From Blepharisma japonicum (taxonomy: Eukaryota > Ciliophora > Heterotrichea > Heterotrichida > Blepharismidae): a stretch of DNA of 64,000 nucleotides. This document shows positions 41,766 to 53,201 of the stretch, piece after piece. Both the position numbers and the translations under genes were made by a program. The stretch spans positions 1 through 64,000 of the forward strand of contig CATKHK010000089.1 of assembly GCA_949751835.1 (NCBI GenBank), written 5' to 3'. Numbering within the stretch: the first letter of the stretch is position 1; every line of letters starts with the position of its first letter. Under the pieces are notes generated by a model. That model saw only the letters and a list, made by a program, of their open reading frames with translations, was not told the origin of the DNA and searched no databases.

Positions 41766-44162
41766 TTAAAGGGGAGATCTGGGAATTTTGTCTCTTGATA
41801 CAAAGGCGTAGGTGAACTCGCCAGTGCCTTGAGGAGTCATAAGGGCAGGCTCTGCCTTGGCTGGGGCTTCTTTAGGTGGCTGAGGGGTAGGCTGCTGAGC
41901 AGTAGGCTGCTGAGGAGAATTTTGCTGGGGGACAGGCTTTTTCTGTTCAGGGACTTTTTGCTCTTCAATTTTTACAGGCTCTCTTACTCCAGTGTCTGGA
42001 GTTCTTGGGATCTTTGGCTTAGATTTCATTTCAGTAGGAACTTTTTTATCAGCAGGTTGTGCCGGTGTTACAGGTCTACTAGGTGGTTTACCTAGATCAT
42101 TTAAATTGACCTTACTGCTAGTTCCCCCCATTTTCGCCATATATTTAGCATTAAGCAAATCTTCTCCTGTCAGAACTCCACTTTCTTTAATAATATCGTC
42201 CATATCTTCATCTTCTGCTATAAAATCATCAATTTCGCTTTCTTCTTCATCTCTATCTTCTACATCGTCATCATTATCATCAGATAAGCAGTCTTCTTCC
42301 TGCTCATTATAAAGCTGATCCAGAATATACTGAATTTGTCGCTTAAAATGCTCATCGGAGTTTTGCATAAGATATTTTAATGCGTCTTCCATGCCGAGCT
42401 GCAATGCATGCTCTTTGAGCTTTTTTCGGGTTAAAATACTATATAAGGTGCCATTCACATAAGTTCTTACCTGAGTATTTTCATGCTCTAATAAATTATT
42501 TAAAATTGCTATAATATCAAGCTGGCTTTTTTCTATATTGTTTTTCCCAGCAGTTCTCAATGAAAGATTCATCAATAGAGCTGTAGCATACTCAAGCGAA
42601 TAATAAGAAATTGAGTCTACTTCATGCTTGAGCAGCCGTGCTAGCCAATCTATCATATTCAGCTCAATCATCGTAGATTGTGCTTGTCTTCTTAGTGACA
42701 ATTTTTGCAGCGTCCCTAATGCATTTTGCCTCAAAATTGAGTCTTCTTTTTCTTCAAATAAAATAGCTGACAAAATTTCAATGACATTTTCTTTCGTCAA
42801 TAAATAAGTTCTCCCTGAGCATTCTGAAGCAATTACATTGAGAAATCTGACACTATATTCTTTAACCCTTTTATTTCAGTTCAATAACTTATCAAGCAAA
42901 ATATCATGTGGTTTTGCAGTGCATAAAATATTATATTTTATATAAGCACTCAGCATTTCTTTACGAAGAAGACTTTGGGACCTTGATAATCGTCATCTTA
43001 AAGCTTGTAAAAGGGCGCAAACTTGTAAATCGTCTTGCAGGGAGCTTAAATCTCTTATAACAATTGCGTAATTTAGCTGAGGGAGGTTAGAAAACCCTTT
43101 TATCATAGGCTTTTCAGATCTCATCGGAGCAAGGGAAGACTCACTTACGTCTGCACGTCTTGGGGAAGGAGTGAAATCCGAATTACTATGATCAGCTTGT
43201 GAATATGAAAATGAGGCACCACCTGAAAGCTCGTCATTGGAAATGTTCAAGAAATTGTCATACCTCACAATCTTGTCAAAAATTGCTTCCAAAAGAGACT
43301 GATTGGGATTTTGGCCTCTTTTGCAAGCTTCCACAACTCGGTAAAGCTCTTTAGTCATATTCAAAATATCTTTAGAAAAATTCGTCCACTTAGTCTGGCT
43401 TTCTAAAAGGGTGTTTCTAGCATATTCTTCTCGCTTCTGCAAAATAATATATTGATTATTCAAATCCTCCAGCTCTTGTTTAGCGACAGCAAACTGAGCT
43501 TCAAGCTCCTCAAATGCAGCGTTACTTTCTCTGCCTGTTTTTCCTCTCGGTTGGACTCTTTTTCCTTTATCCTGGCTATAAGCTTTATACATTTGGACAA
43601 GAAGGGGCTCCTGGTTTTGCCCTGAATGTGCCTTATAAAATTTAGAAACCCTTTCTTTCAGCTCTGTAACCCAGCCTCTTGTAAATAAAATTTTAAAAGA
43701 AGGATGCTCAGCTGGATTCGGTATATATGGTAATGCATAAAAATGCAAAAACTCTTCAGTCTTAGACAGTTCTGCACCTTTGGTATTCAAAAATTCTTTG
43801 AAACTTTCCATGCGGTTTTTATATTCATTTCCATCATCTTTTTTCTGCCGGTTCAATGGGTGAATTGGAAAAACTGAAAAATAGACATGGGCATAAAAAT
43901 CCAATTTTTGACCTTCTGTAGATTTTGAGGCATTTAAAGGCACGAATCTTGACCAGAGCCGGAAAAAACTGTCCTTGTCTCCTGTATCCAAACTTTTAAT
44001 TATCAATGATAATGCTTGAGAATCTTCTGATTTATTTCTCGCAGCCGTCATCTCATGCTGAAACACCTCCAAGGTATTTAAAAACCCGCTTTTCAACAAG
44101 TACTCGTGAATCACTTGTAACAAATTTTCGTTAGAATTCCCCTGCTTTCCTTGAGCTTTCAT
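41766..44162 (-). CDS. ARMC9: ARMC9 homologue (LisH + ARM repeats), 798 aa
   Basis: ATG 44162, TAA 41766-41768, with TGA read as Trp at 42993-42995 and in N-W-N-K-R. The N-terminal LisH-like segment (about 15-45) leads into the domain diagnostic for ARMC9: F-L-H-F-Y-A-L-P-Y-I-P-N-P-x-x-H-P-S-F. A coiled coil follows at about 215-260, then armadillo repeats (about 390-600), an acidic stretch of D/E (about 635-660), and a Pro/Gln-rich tail. ARMC9 localises to the ciliary base and is mutated in Joubert syndrome in humans; a basal-body or ciliary transition role is expected in this ciliate. Starts only 20 bp downstream of the FAM135 stop. Confidence 0.94.
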
Positions 44163-44182
44163 TTAATATATTAGAGAATTCA

Positions 44183-46183
44183 TTAATTAGTTAATTCAAA
44201 GAAATGGGGACACGAATATAAGAAAAGCTGAACCAACGACGAATTCTGAACAATTTGCACGTGGGGTCTCAAAGATTCCTCAACTGGAAAATGTACATCA
44301 AGTCTGCAGATTTTTGGAATTTTTATTTGTGAGAAAATATTTTGTGCCATTTCAACATAAATCTCATTAGAAGTTGGAGAAATTTCGACCCTTGCTGAAG
44401 AAAAAGGAGTGTAATTATCTTGATAGCAGCTGAGGAAACATATGTGCTTAAACCAGCCTAAGCCAACATGAGAACTTAATTTATATATATAAGTATCCCA
44501 AGGGTTGTGAGCATCTGTCATTGTGCATTGCAAGAGGCAGTCGCTTTTTAGCAAGGTTTTCATACATGCTCCAGCGTCTATAAGCTTGCTGGAGTTTTCC
44601 ATGTAGCCCAGATGAGGAGAGGAAAGGGACAAGAAAAATTGCATTTTTGAGGAATAGTGGGAAAGGTGGGGAAGGGCTGAACGGATGATGAGAGAGCCTA
44701 AGGAATATCCGATAAAAGATATTTTCCTTAAGCCTTTGGGGCAATATTCGTGAATATAGCTTACGATTTCATCTGAGAGTTTTTGGCCCATTTCTTCTAG
44801 GCTGATTTTTGTGTCTTCTTCATTGGAAACTGAGCTTAAAATCATAGTGTCAGGTCTATAAAGTCCTATGTAATTTTTCCATAGTTTTACATCAGATGAG
44901 TTTCCTTGGAACCCATGGACAATTATAACTAGATGAATACCATGTTTTCTCATAGGAAGATTTGGAAGGTAGCTTAGCCATTCAGGATCCCATGGATTAA
45001 CTTCACTAGAAATCCTGCTTTTTGTGTGAGTGTTGCAAATTAAGACTGGTTTTTGTGGCAAAAACAAAGGAGATTGTATGCGAAAATTTTTAAAATCTAT
45101 GGGGTGATTGAGAATTGTGTTGACAATTTGCTGATGATTTTCAGCTAATGATTCATCAAAACTCATAGAGAAATCATTAAGTATAGCATTTTCATAAGAG
45201 ATAAAGCGGTTTCAATACTCTTTTAATGCTTGATTATATATAATTTCTAATGATCTCGATATTTCTGAAGAATGATTTTTCAGGCAATCTAAAAATTGAA
45301 TATTCATATAGCAAATTTTTGCAGCGATGATTTGAATGTCTTCTATGACTCTTTTTATAACTTTTTCTTTCCCAATACCACCATCAGGAATTTGCACTTT
45401 TTCATCAATTTCTCCTCCTTGGTTATCCCATTCATGCATCAATTTTTTGTTGTTTTCATAAGCGCTTTCCAATATTTTCACATAAATATCATATATTTCA
45501 TTCACATCTTCCTGCAAAATTGCATCTTTTCGCTTAAAAAATATTTCCCCTATGGCTTGAATGAGATCTTCTTCCGAATAAGAAATGTGATGGCTGCTTT
45601 CTTTATTATCGTCCTCTATTTTTGAGCTTCTCAGCCTAAAATCAATTGGCATAGCATGAATTGTAGCAGATGTAACGCAAAAATGTTCATCATCAAAAAC
45701 AAATGGGAAATAATTATTAGTCCCACTAATAATTGATTTTATTTCAATTTCGAGAGATGATACAGCTTGGAATTCTCTAATCCTTCCTGCATCGGTATTT
45801 AAAACTTCTTCATCTTCTTGATTTTCAGTATTTAAATACATTAAATTAGCCCTGATCTTAATTTCTCCAAGATTCTTCCCTCTTTCGTAGTCAATCTCAG
45901 TGCGAAAGACCGCAATTTCGTTAAAAATGATTTCTTCGTCATTATATCGGATCCAGAAACTTCTGGTTTTGAACTTCATGTCATCAATGTTTGGCTCAAG
46001 AATTCTGCATTCGTCTTTTGGCTCCTCATTCATAATCAAATTATAAGGCGACGCATAGATTTCTGTATCTTTAATCTTCTGAAAGACAGAAAATTCTATA
46101 TGATAAAGCCCAGATTGATATAAATCAATGTTCCTGAAACTTTCGACGTTGACGATGATATCAGCTATAGCTCTAAAAGACAT
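44183..46183 (-). CDS. FAM135-family lipase-like protein, 666 aa
   Basis: ATG 46183, stop 44183, with TGA 45212-45214 read as Trp joining the two halves. The N-terminus (F-R-N-I-D-L-Y-Q-S-G-L-Y-H-I-E) matches the FAM135/DUF3657 domain. The C-terminal ~280 residues are a DUF676 alpha/beta-hydrolase with an H-G-F-Q-G-N-S-S-D loop and the nucleophile elbow G-Y-S-L-G-S. A helical linker lies between. Family members are putative lipases or esterases of unknown substrate. Full-length organisation is kept, though shorter than animal FAM135A/B. Confidence 0.92.
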
Positions 46184-46321
46184 TATTTATTTCCATTTTA
46201 ATCAACAAATTTGTGGGTTTTCATGTTGAAGAAAAATATGTTATTTAAACGCGGCAACTGCGTTTATAATTGGTTTCTTCAAAAGGTATTTAGTTCTGCT
46301 CATTTAATTTAATTATACAAA

Positions 46322-47074
46322 TTATTTAAAAAAACTTTTATAGCTGGTCGGATAACTTTTCTGTGACAATAAATCTGTATACTGTGTCTCCAAATAAGAC
46401 CTTATCGAGTCAAAATTCGTAGAGGTATCTACATATCGTGACACCCGAAACTCTTTTCCTGAGTATTCCCTCTTTTTGTTTCTTTTTCTCGTTAAATCTC
46501 CTAGTTTTTCATAGCCTTCAATATAAGGCTCTCCATGCACATAAGAGTCCATCCTCTTTCATGCTGAGCCATTATCAATCTTTATGTTGACTGAAGAAGG
46601 GCTTTTATTGTCTTCTCTTCATTTCGGCATATGAAACTTATTTACGTCTAGAGCTTCATAGTCGAATAAGTCAGGAACTTTTATTTCTCGCTTAAAAACC
46701 TTTACCTTGCGCTTGCCTTCAGTTGGCCTCATTCAATCGTTGCTGTTGTGAGGTGAGTGATTGTTGTATTTTTCCGTTTCCAGGTGGGAGCTTTTAAACT
46801 CGTCAGAGCAGCGTTGGGCTCTTTCTGCGCTGTTCATATATTTTCTAAGATACATATTTCCAGCCTTTTCTAGATGCTTTTTTCTAGTTCTGAACTCATG
46901 ACTCGATGGATGCTTTATCATGAGGGCTCCATCTTGTAAGGTTTTTATAGCACCTGGAGATGCAGAGCGACCTCAATCAAGGATTCTTTTGTAAGATTGC
47001 ACTGAACTTATGGCTCGTCTTTTTTTTGGTGGTCTTGGACTTTGTGACTTCTTGTACTTGAATAAGTTAAACAT
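46322..47074 (-). CDS. Hypothetical basic protein, 250 aa
   Basis: ATG 47074, TAA 46322-46324. The frame is open only with TGA as Trp (at least four such codons). The protein is Lys/Arg/Ser-rich with Tyr-containing motifs (F-D-Y-E-A-L-D-V-N-K-F; E-P-Y-I-E-G-Y-E-K-L) and no membrane segment. It starts just 23 bp after the PTEN stop codon on the same strand. Possibly a cytoskeletal linker; family unknown. Confidence 0.8.
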
Positions 47075-47097
47075 GACCTAAATTATTTAATTAGTGC

Positions 47098-48282
47098 CTA
47101 TACACTTCTATTTAACTCTGATTCACTCTTATTTAGCTCTTCATCAATATCATCTAGACTTGGGTCTCCAAATAATAAAACAGAAGGGTTCATCTGGATT
47201 CTTTCAAGCAGCACTCCCTTAATACTTTCCCATCGCTCTATTTCTTCAAGCTCCAGATTGGCTTTGCAGATTTGGCATCTGTCTTCAATTTCCATGTTCG
47301 GGGTGCATGCGCAGATCTGCTGAAAAATCAAATTTATAGCAAATTGGTCAGATACCTTTTTGCTGCTTTTGAACTTGTAGGGATCAATCTCCAGTTTTGG
47401 AAAAACTGAAACTCCACCATAAGCTGTAAATCCTGTGTTGAAGGAAAACCTACAAATTCTCTTATACTTAATAGCTCCTCAATGTGATAGTTTGCAAAGA
47501 ATATCCCCTTGCAAGAGAAGCTCTTTATCAACAACTGCAATTTCATGCAATTGCAATTCTTCCCAGGAATCCTGGAAAGTTTTCTGTCGATCTCTATTGC
47601 TTTCTCTGCTAGAATATACCAATTGGTTATTTCGATACATATCAATAAAAGGTTTTGAAGAATTTCCATTCACATGAGGCGCTGTTCTCAGCTGAACCCT
47701 TGAAAGCTGCACCACAAGCGGCCCTTTGACTCTCCCATGAAAAATTTCCGCGAAATAGCCTACATACCTCACTTGTGACGGCTGGGTAACCCCTCCTCCT
47801 TGAACAAATCGCTTTCTTTTATAATAAAGCAAAGATTGGTTAGGGTCTGATATCCTTCCTGAATAAATTAAGTAGCAGCATATAAGAGTCCCTGTCCGGC
47901 CCTTTCCTGCGCGACAATTAACTGCAATTACGTTTTGGGGATCTAAACTGAGTCAAAGATGAATATCTTTGCAAGCTTTAAATAGGAGTTCAACAGGAGG
48001 AGGATAATGGTCAGGCCATGGGAACTCTTTGACACTGTCCCCGAATTTTCTGTAGTCGTATTGAATGCCGCTTAGATTGAGAATGCGATATTTCCCATTA
48101 TGTCTGTCGTTTAGAAATTTAGAGACTGAATCGAGCGAATTTCTATAAATTTTGTGCAAACCTTCCCCTGGAATTGACATTGCAATTACTCTTGGCGTTA
48201 TATAACTTAAATCCAAATTAAATCCGTCCTCTTTGAGTCTTTTCTTTTTGCCTGAAACAATTGCTCTAAGATAGTCCACCAT
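47098..48282 (-). CDS. PTEN: PTEN-like phosphoinositide 3-phosphatase, 394 aa
   Basis: ATG 48282, TAG 47098-47100, with TGA read as Trp in I-H-L-W-L and elsewhere. The phosphatase domain holds the WPD-type loop F-P-W-P-D91-H-Y-P-P-P and the P-loop N-C123-R-A-G-K-G-R129-T-G; human PTEN has D92, C124 and R130 at the matching places. A C2-type domain follows (about 190-350). It would dephosphorylate PIP3 and antagonise PI3K. The His before the catalytic Cys is Asn here, and the first Lys is Arg, but the Cys, Arg and the A-G-K-G core are kept. The C-terminus ends with an acidic tail and has a C-x2-C...C-x2-C-like pattern at about 340-365. Confidence 0.93.
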
Positions 48283-48683
48283 AATATATGATTAATCAGA
48301 CAATATTTCAGTTGCGCTTTCAAAATCTATCATATTTCCCAATTTAAAGCTTTAGAAATAAATTATCATTCTAATAAGAATCCAACAGAAATAGCGGAAT
48401 TCCATTATCTCGCCAATTTTTTACTTTATTTATATCTATTTTTATCAAAACTGGGATTCCTATAAAATTTCTAGAGGCCTACTTATTTTCCTCAATAAAT
48501 TTTCATAAAATTTTACCCTCCAACCTCAAAAATTTCCAATAATTTTTTCTCAAATTTTGTCTCAGCCTATACACTTTCTGCTTATCCACTACAACCTCCC
48601 AACCCCTTATTGCCCTTAAATCCCATTGCAAACCCCTTAAAACATCTGAACTCCTCTTTCTTTAATGGTTATAATCAGTGGTA

Positions 48684-49010
48684 ATGGAGTCCGAAGATAA
48701 CACCATCAAAGTCAGTGCAAAGTCTAACCCTGGCAGCTATATTTTTGAAGGCAAAGAAAAGCTCAAAAGCAAAGGAAGTGTCGCTTTCCACGCAATTGGT
48801 GGATCCATAGTGAATGCAGTGAGAGCATCAGAAAGATTAATTGACCTTGGCTATGCCACCCTTACAAAGTTCGAGACTTCTTGCATTGACGAGAAAGATT
48901 TTAACGGACAGCCAAGAAAAGTATATAAAGTTGTTCTTCAACTTGCCAGAACTCCAGATTTCGACAGCATCTATGAAGAATTTGAAAGAAAAAGGGCAAC
49001 TAAAAACTAA
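48684..49010 (+). CDS. Alba-like nucleic-acid-binding protein, 108 aa
   Basis: ATG 48684 (an upstream GTG is not needed), TAA 49008-49010. It is a single small alpha/beta domain with I-K-V-S-A, the K-G-S-V-A-F-H-A-I-G-G-S-I-V-N-A-V-R-A-S-E helix, and V-V-L-Q-L-A-R-T-P-D-F. This is the Alba pattern, known from archaeal chromatin proteins, the RNase P/MRP subunits Rpp20 and Rpp25, and ciliate Mdp-like RNA-binding proteins. It binds RNA or DNA. The function here could be RNase P/MRP assembly or mRNA regulation. Divergent from PTEN across ~400 bp. Confidence 0.88.
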   Translation: MESEDNTIKVSAKSNPGSYIFEGKEKLKSKGSVAFHAIGGSIVNAVRASERLIDLGYATLTKFETSCIDEKDFNGQPRKVYKVVLQLARTPDFDSIYEEFERKRATKN

Positions 49011-50062
49011 TCTTAACAACATAGATTCAGCAGCTTAATTGAGCTAAATAATTTTATTTATGGAAATCTTTAAGTAAACATAATTTTACTTTTATTTAGT
49101 TAATAAAAATAGTTAAAATTAATGAGAGCATAAGCTTGGGGATGAGGTATCGTAGATTTATCAAATGCAAGTGCATCAAGTAAAGATAAGACTATTATTT
49201 TAACTAAAAAAGATAGAAAGTTGATCTGCTTATGATTGCTTATTTAGGACAAGATTAACTAGTTAAAATGACATATGGGCTTGTAAACTCACTATAGAAA
49301 ATCAATATTATTATAGCAATTTATCTTTTGAAAAGATTTAATTGAGTTGGGATCCGAAAATAAAATTTATTTATAAATGATTAGGGTTTATGATTATTAA
49401 ACGATTAAATCTAGTGTTTAGAGGGTTTATTTGCGTGAATTAACATTTTGATAGGCTATTTTAGTTCAGCAAATGGGGACAATATTTGCCTAATAAAGCA
49501 AGGATTATTTATTTTGTACATATATAGAGTGGAGCTCGTGCTTGCATACATTAAGAGCATACTATTAATCTGGATATAATAGTGATTAAAATCTATTAAG
49601 GCGCCAAGTTTAGAAATATAGCAAAATTAATTTTAGTGGTCAAAGCTTTCTCAGTTAACAAAATAAAAATTGTTTACCAATATAAAAATTTTTCTGCTTT
49701 AGGCTTTCTGTGGTTAGAGATTTTTTGATGTGATTTTTTAATAATTTTATATATGCTTTTATGCAAAAAAGCAATAAAAATATTTTTGGATAAAGGCAGA
49801 TAATAATCTATTATTTTTACACAATCCTCCAAGGTTCACGGAACCAAAAGAAAACATAAAGTCTTCAATCCAAAAATCGAATAACTTAACGTTTGAGATC
49901 TTTTATAAAAAAAAAAAATTTATATTGTCATTAACTTTATAAAATTTTTCTTGATTCAGGTTGACAAGCTTCCTATGTTTCATAATTCTTCTTCAACACT
50001 AAGTCTCTTCCATTTTTAAATGACGCCTTCTCAGGTTGATTAGAACATTCCATTTATAAACA
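49011..50062. other. AT-rich intergenic stretch of about 1 kb
   Basis: The region carries stops in all frames, poly-A/T runs (e.g. near 49910) and no recognisable RNA gene. It is one of the longest gene-free stretches in the compact part of the window. Nothing else is seen. Confidence 0.6.
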
Positions 50063-51091
50063 ATGGCTGGTAAGCAGCAACAGGATGGTGAGACTGAACC
50101 AAAGCAATTCCCTATGACCGAGCTTTTTAGGTCAATAATTGGCAAAGGAAAGATGCAACTGATATTTTTCCTCATCTTTTTGCTGTTTTTCCCCTTTTTG
50201 GCTCCCTTCTTAAAGGATTTCAATGACACCTTACAATGAAGAATTGCTAGTAACCCCAACTACCCATGGCCCAATTATGACGATTTGTGGTTGGCTTGCT
50301 ATTCTTGTATAATTCTTATAGGTTTAATGCTTATGTTTAAATTTTCTCTGAAGCCTTTTGCTGATTGAATCATTGTGCCAAGATATACAGGGAAAGAAAG
50401 AGTGACCAGGGTAGAAAAACTTATAGAGTCTTTGTTCAAAGCCCTTTACTTTACGTTTTCTGTTGTTTTTGGGTATTGGGTTGCAAAAGATTCTTATTTT
50501 TTGTCTTGGAAGTTGGGTGGGAAAGGTGACGTGAATTTGATGTGGACTGATTTTCCATTCCAAAGCACTGAAACTTTTCCTTATATCAGGGAATACTTAA
50601 TGATCCAGCTCGGATATCACACTCAATCCTTTATAGTGCACATTTTAAGTAAGCCTAGAAACGATTTCATGGAAATGCTTCTGCATCATTCGCTTACTAT
50701 TTGCTTATTGACGTCAGCATATTTAATGAACTACGTCGTCATGTCTCATTTAGTTCTTTTCGTTCATGATATACCTGATTTGTTTGTGTACTTGACTAGA
50801 ACATTTATGGATACAAAACATAAAAAAATTACATTTTTATCATATATAGGAATTATGATCTCTTGGGCATATTTGAGATTGTATATTTACCCATTTGATC
50901 TAATAAGAATGGGAAGCTTTTATGAAAACCCAGTAAGCCACGAAATTTATGGAATGGGAATCTTGTCAGCGATGGTCCATGTATTGCTCCTTCTGCATAT
51001 TTATTGGTATGTTCTCTTAGTAAAAATGGGATTTAGATTTGTAATGACTGGAGTGCCAGCTGACACTCAAAAGAAGCTTAATGAGGAATAA
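50063..51091 (+). CDS. Ceramide synthase (LAG1/TLC family), 342 aa
   Basis: ATG 50063 to TAA 51091, with TGA read as Trp at L-Q-W-R and A-D-W-I. There are about six TM helices, with a TLC (TRAM-LAG1-CLN8) domain at about 110-325. The Lag1p motif is present with its double His (M-L-L-H-H-S-L-T) and the following H-D-I-P-D-L-F-V segment. It acylates sphingoid bases in the ER. The basic/aromatic region R-Y-T-G-K-E-R-V-T-R-V-E-K-L precedes the domain as in other family members, and there is no Hox-like domain. Full length. Confidence 0.93.
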
Positions 51092-51121
51092 ATAATCAAA
51101 TAATTATAAAAAATAAAGAAA

Positions 51122-52855
51122 TTAATCAAGTGGTGGCTCTTCACCTGGTTTATTGGGAGCGTTCAGCATATGAGTAAGAATATCTTTGGTGTATTTCAGT
51201 CTCTTAGTCATCTCATGATTTGTGCTTTCTTGAGCTGTGGCTAATGGATAAGTAGTTCTTTCTCCTTTTTTATTAACATAAGTAACAACTCTTGTTTCGC
51301 TACTCAATATAATTTCAGTATGATCCTGGAAATTAACCTGTACAATTTTATTTGACAGCCTAAACATAATCGCATGTCTAGTCCTCATCCATTTTTTCAC
51401 ATAGACTGGGTTTGCCATTGTATTTTCATCCTCAACACCTGTTTCTTGTTTTATATCCCCTTCTAAATAGCTTCTAAAATGTTGCAAGAGAGTGACCTTT
51501 TTCTGAAGCTCTTTAGGATACTCAGTTAACGTATGACTTGTTACCATGTCTTGCTTTTCAGGTCCTTTTCTTTCCATATAATTAAAGCGATGCCCAGCTG
51601 GCCCTAAAATTACTTTAGTGGCGTCATTGAAGAACACACCAGTTGAGCCATTACTTAGTAAATACCCTAGACCGTACTTTGACGAATAATCTACCCACTT
51701 TTTAACCCAGACCTCAGGAGCATTTACCATCCCTTGTGAAGAATTCGCTATCGTTGGCAGTTGCTTAGTTTCTTCTTTTACCCTAGAAATTCTTTCAGTG
51801 TTTACTAGCTCTGGCCTAGATGTCCTTGAAGACTGCTTTGAAATATTTGGTGCAGTTTCTGTCAGCCTTTGAGTTGAAGAAACCTGAGGATTTGTAGCAC
51901 CTGGCTGGAATTGCCTAAGAAATGATGAAGATGGTGGGCACGCCAGTGTTGAAGGAGGAAGCAGCTTAGGTATAGAATTTCCTTGGTGGAAAAATTCATG
52001 GTCCAGCATTTCATCAAGCGAAGGCCGTTTCGAAGGGTCATTCACCAGAATTCTTGTAATAAGACTTTTACTTTGCTCACTGAGCGGTACATGATCTGGA
52101 AACGAATAAGCATTCATGCGGATTCTTCTATAAGTTGTTTTTACATCAGAAGTTTCAAATGGAGGCTTTCCTACCAAAAGTGTATAAGCTACAACCCCTA
52201 AACTCCAAACGTCAACTTCATAAGAATGTCCTTGTTTTCCATCTAAAACTTCAGGCGCAATATAATTAGGTGTCCCACAGATCGTTCTTTTTCTTTCCCC
52301 GTCATGTTCCAGCTTGGTCGCTAGTCCAAAATCTCCAATTTTTACCTCCATTTTGTCTGACAGGAAGAAATTACCTAATTTCAAGTCTCTATGAATTACT
52401 CGATGGCTATGCAGATATTTCATCCCCGATATAATTTGCATCAAATAGCATTGGACCTCTAGCTCTGTAAGTCTTTTTCTGCGCCTCAGAAGTTCGTTCA
52501 TAGTTTGATTTGTACAGAGCTCAAGTAAAATGTAAACATTTTCATTGTCTTCGAAGAAATGTTCAAAACTTACTATATTTGGGTGGTGCAAGGAGCGATG
52601 TATTTTTATTTCTGACATTAATTTTTGCTTAGCCCTTGCCTTAGCTAATGATGCTTTTGGGACGACTTTGGCTGCAGCTATTTTTCGGGTTTCCAGACTT
52701 GTGAACTCATAGCATCTTGCAAAACCGCCTTTTCCGAGAAATCGGCCTTTATTGTACCTTCTTATTGCAATATCTCCGTTTACTTTTACAACTTTTTCTT
52801 CGACAACGCCTGCTGCGTCGCTTTCTTCTTGATTTCTGCTTGATTTGAGAGCCAT
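51122..52855 (-). CDS. PLK: Polo-like kinase, 577 aa
   Basis: ATG 52855, stop 51122. The kinase domain (about 33-290) has the PLK-type glycine loop G-K-G-G-F-A-R-C-Y-E, H-R-D-L-K-L-G-N and the activation loop R-K-R-T-I-C-G-T-P-N-Y-I-A-P-E with its activating Thr. A ~90-residue Ser-rich linker leads to two polo boxes (V-K-K-W-V-D-Y-S-S-K-Y-G-L-G-Y at about 380 and V-K-K-W-M-R-T-R-H at about 475), which bind phosphopeptides. It acts in mitosis and basal body duplication. All kinase motifs look intact. No TGA is needed in the kinase core. Confidence 0.96.
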   Translation of the reverse strand: MALKSSRNQEESDAAGVVEEKVVKVNGDIAIRRYNKGRFLGKGGFARCYEFTSLETRKIAAAKVVPKASLAKARAKQKLMSEIKIHRSLHHPNIVSFEHFFEDNENVYILLELCTNQTMNELLRRRKRLTELEVQCYLMQIISGMKYLHSHRVIHRDLKLGNFFLSDKMEVKIGDFGLATKLEHDGERKRTICGTPNYIAPEVLDGKQGHSYEVDVWSLGVVAYTLLVGKPPFETSDVKTTYRRIRMNAYSFPDHVPLSEQSKSLITRILVNDPSKRPSLDEMLDHEFFHQGNSIPKLLPPSTLACPPSSSFLRQFQPGATNPQVSSTQRLTETAPNISKQSSRTSRPELVNTERISRVKEETKQLPTIANSSQGMVNAPEVWVKKWVDYSSKYGLGYLLSNGSTGVFFNDATKVILGPAGHRFNYMERKGPEKQDMVTSHTLTEYPKELQKKVTLLQHFRSYLEGDIKQETGVEDENTMANPVYVKKWMRTRHAIMFRLSNKIVQVNFQDHTEIILSSETRVVTYVNKKGERTTYPLATAQESTNHEMTKRLKYTKDILTHMLNAPNKPGEEPPLD

Positions 52856-53201
52856 GCTTTTTAAATATTGGGAGTTTAAATTTAATGTAAATAGATTTAC
52901 TGAATTTTCTTTGACAACAAAAAAATAAAATACAGATTAAAATGCTTAAAACCTTAGAATAAATAAATATTTTTGGGATTGAAAAATGTCCATTTTATTA
53001 TCAGCTATAAATGGCATTGAGAATGGATAAAATCTATAAATAAGTCTAAATGAGCAATAATAATAGAGCTTATAGCTATATTATTGCTTGGTTTCAAAAT
53101 TAATTTCATTTTATTTACTTGATAATTTTAATTTTATTATTTGATCTTGACTTAATCAGCTTCTTTTGATCAGAAACAAAATCTGCATTATAAATTAAAT
53201 C
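52856..53201. other. AT-rich spacer
   Basis: About 350 bp with no open frame above background and no RNA gene recognised. It holds the 5' region of PLK and the 3' region of the OSBP gene. Confidence 0.6.
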
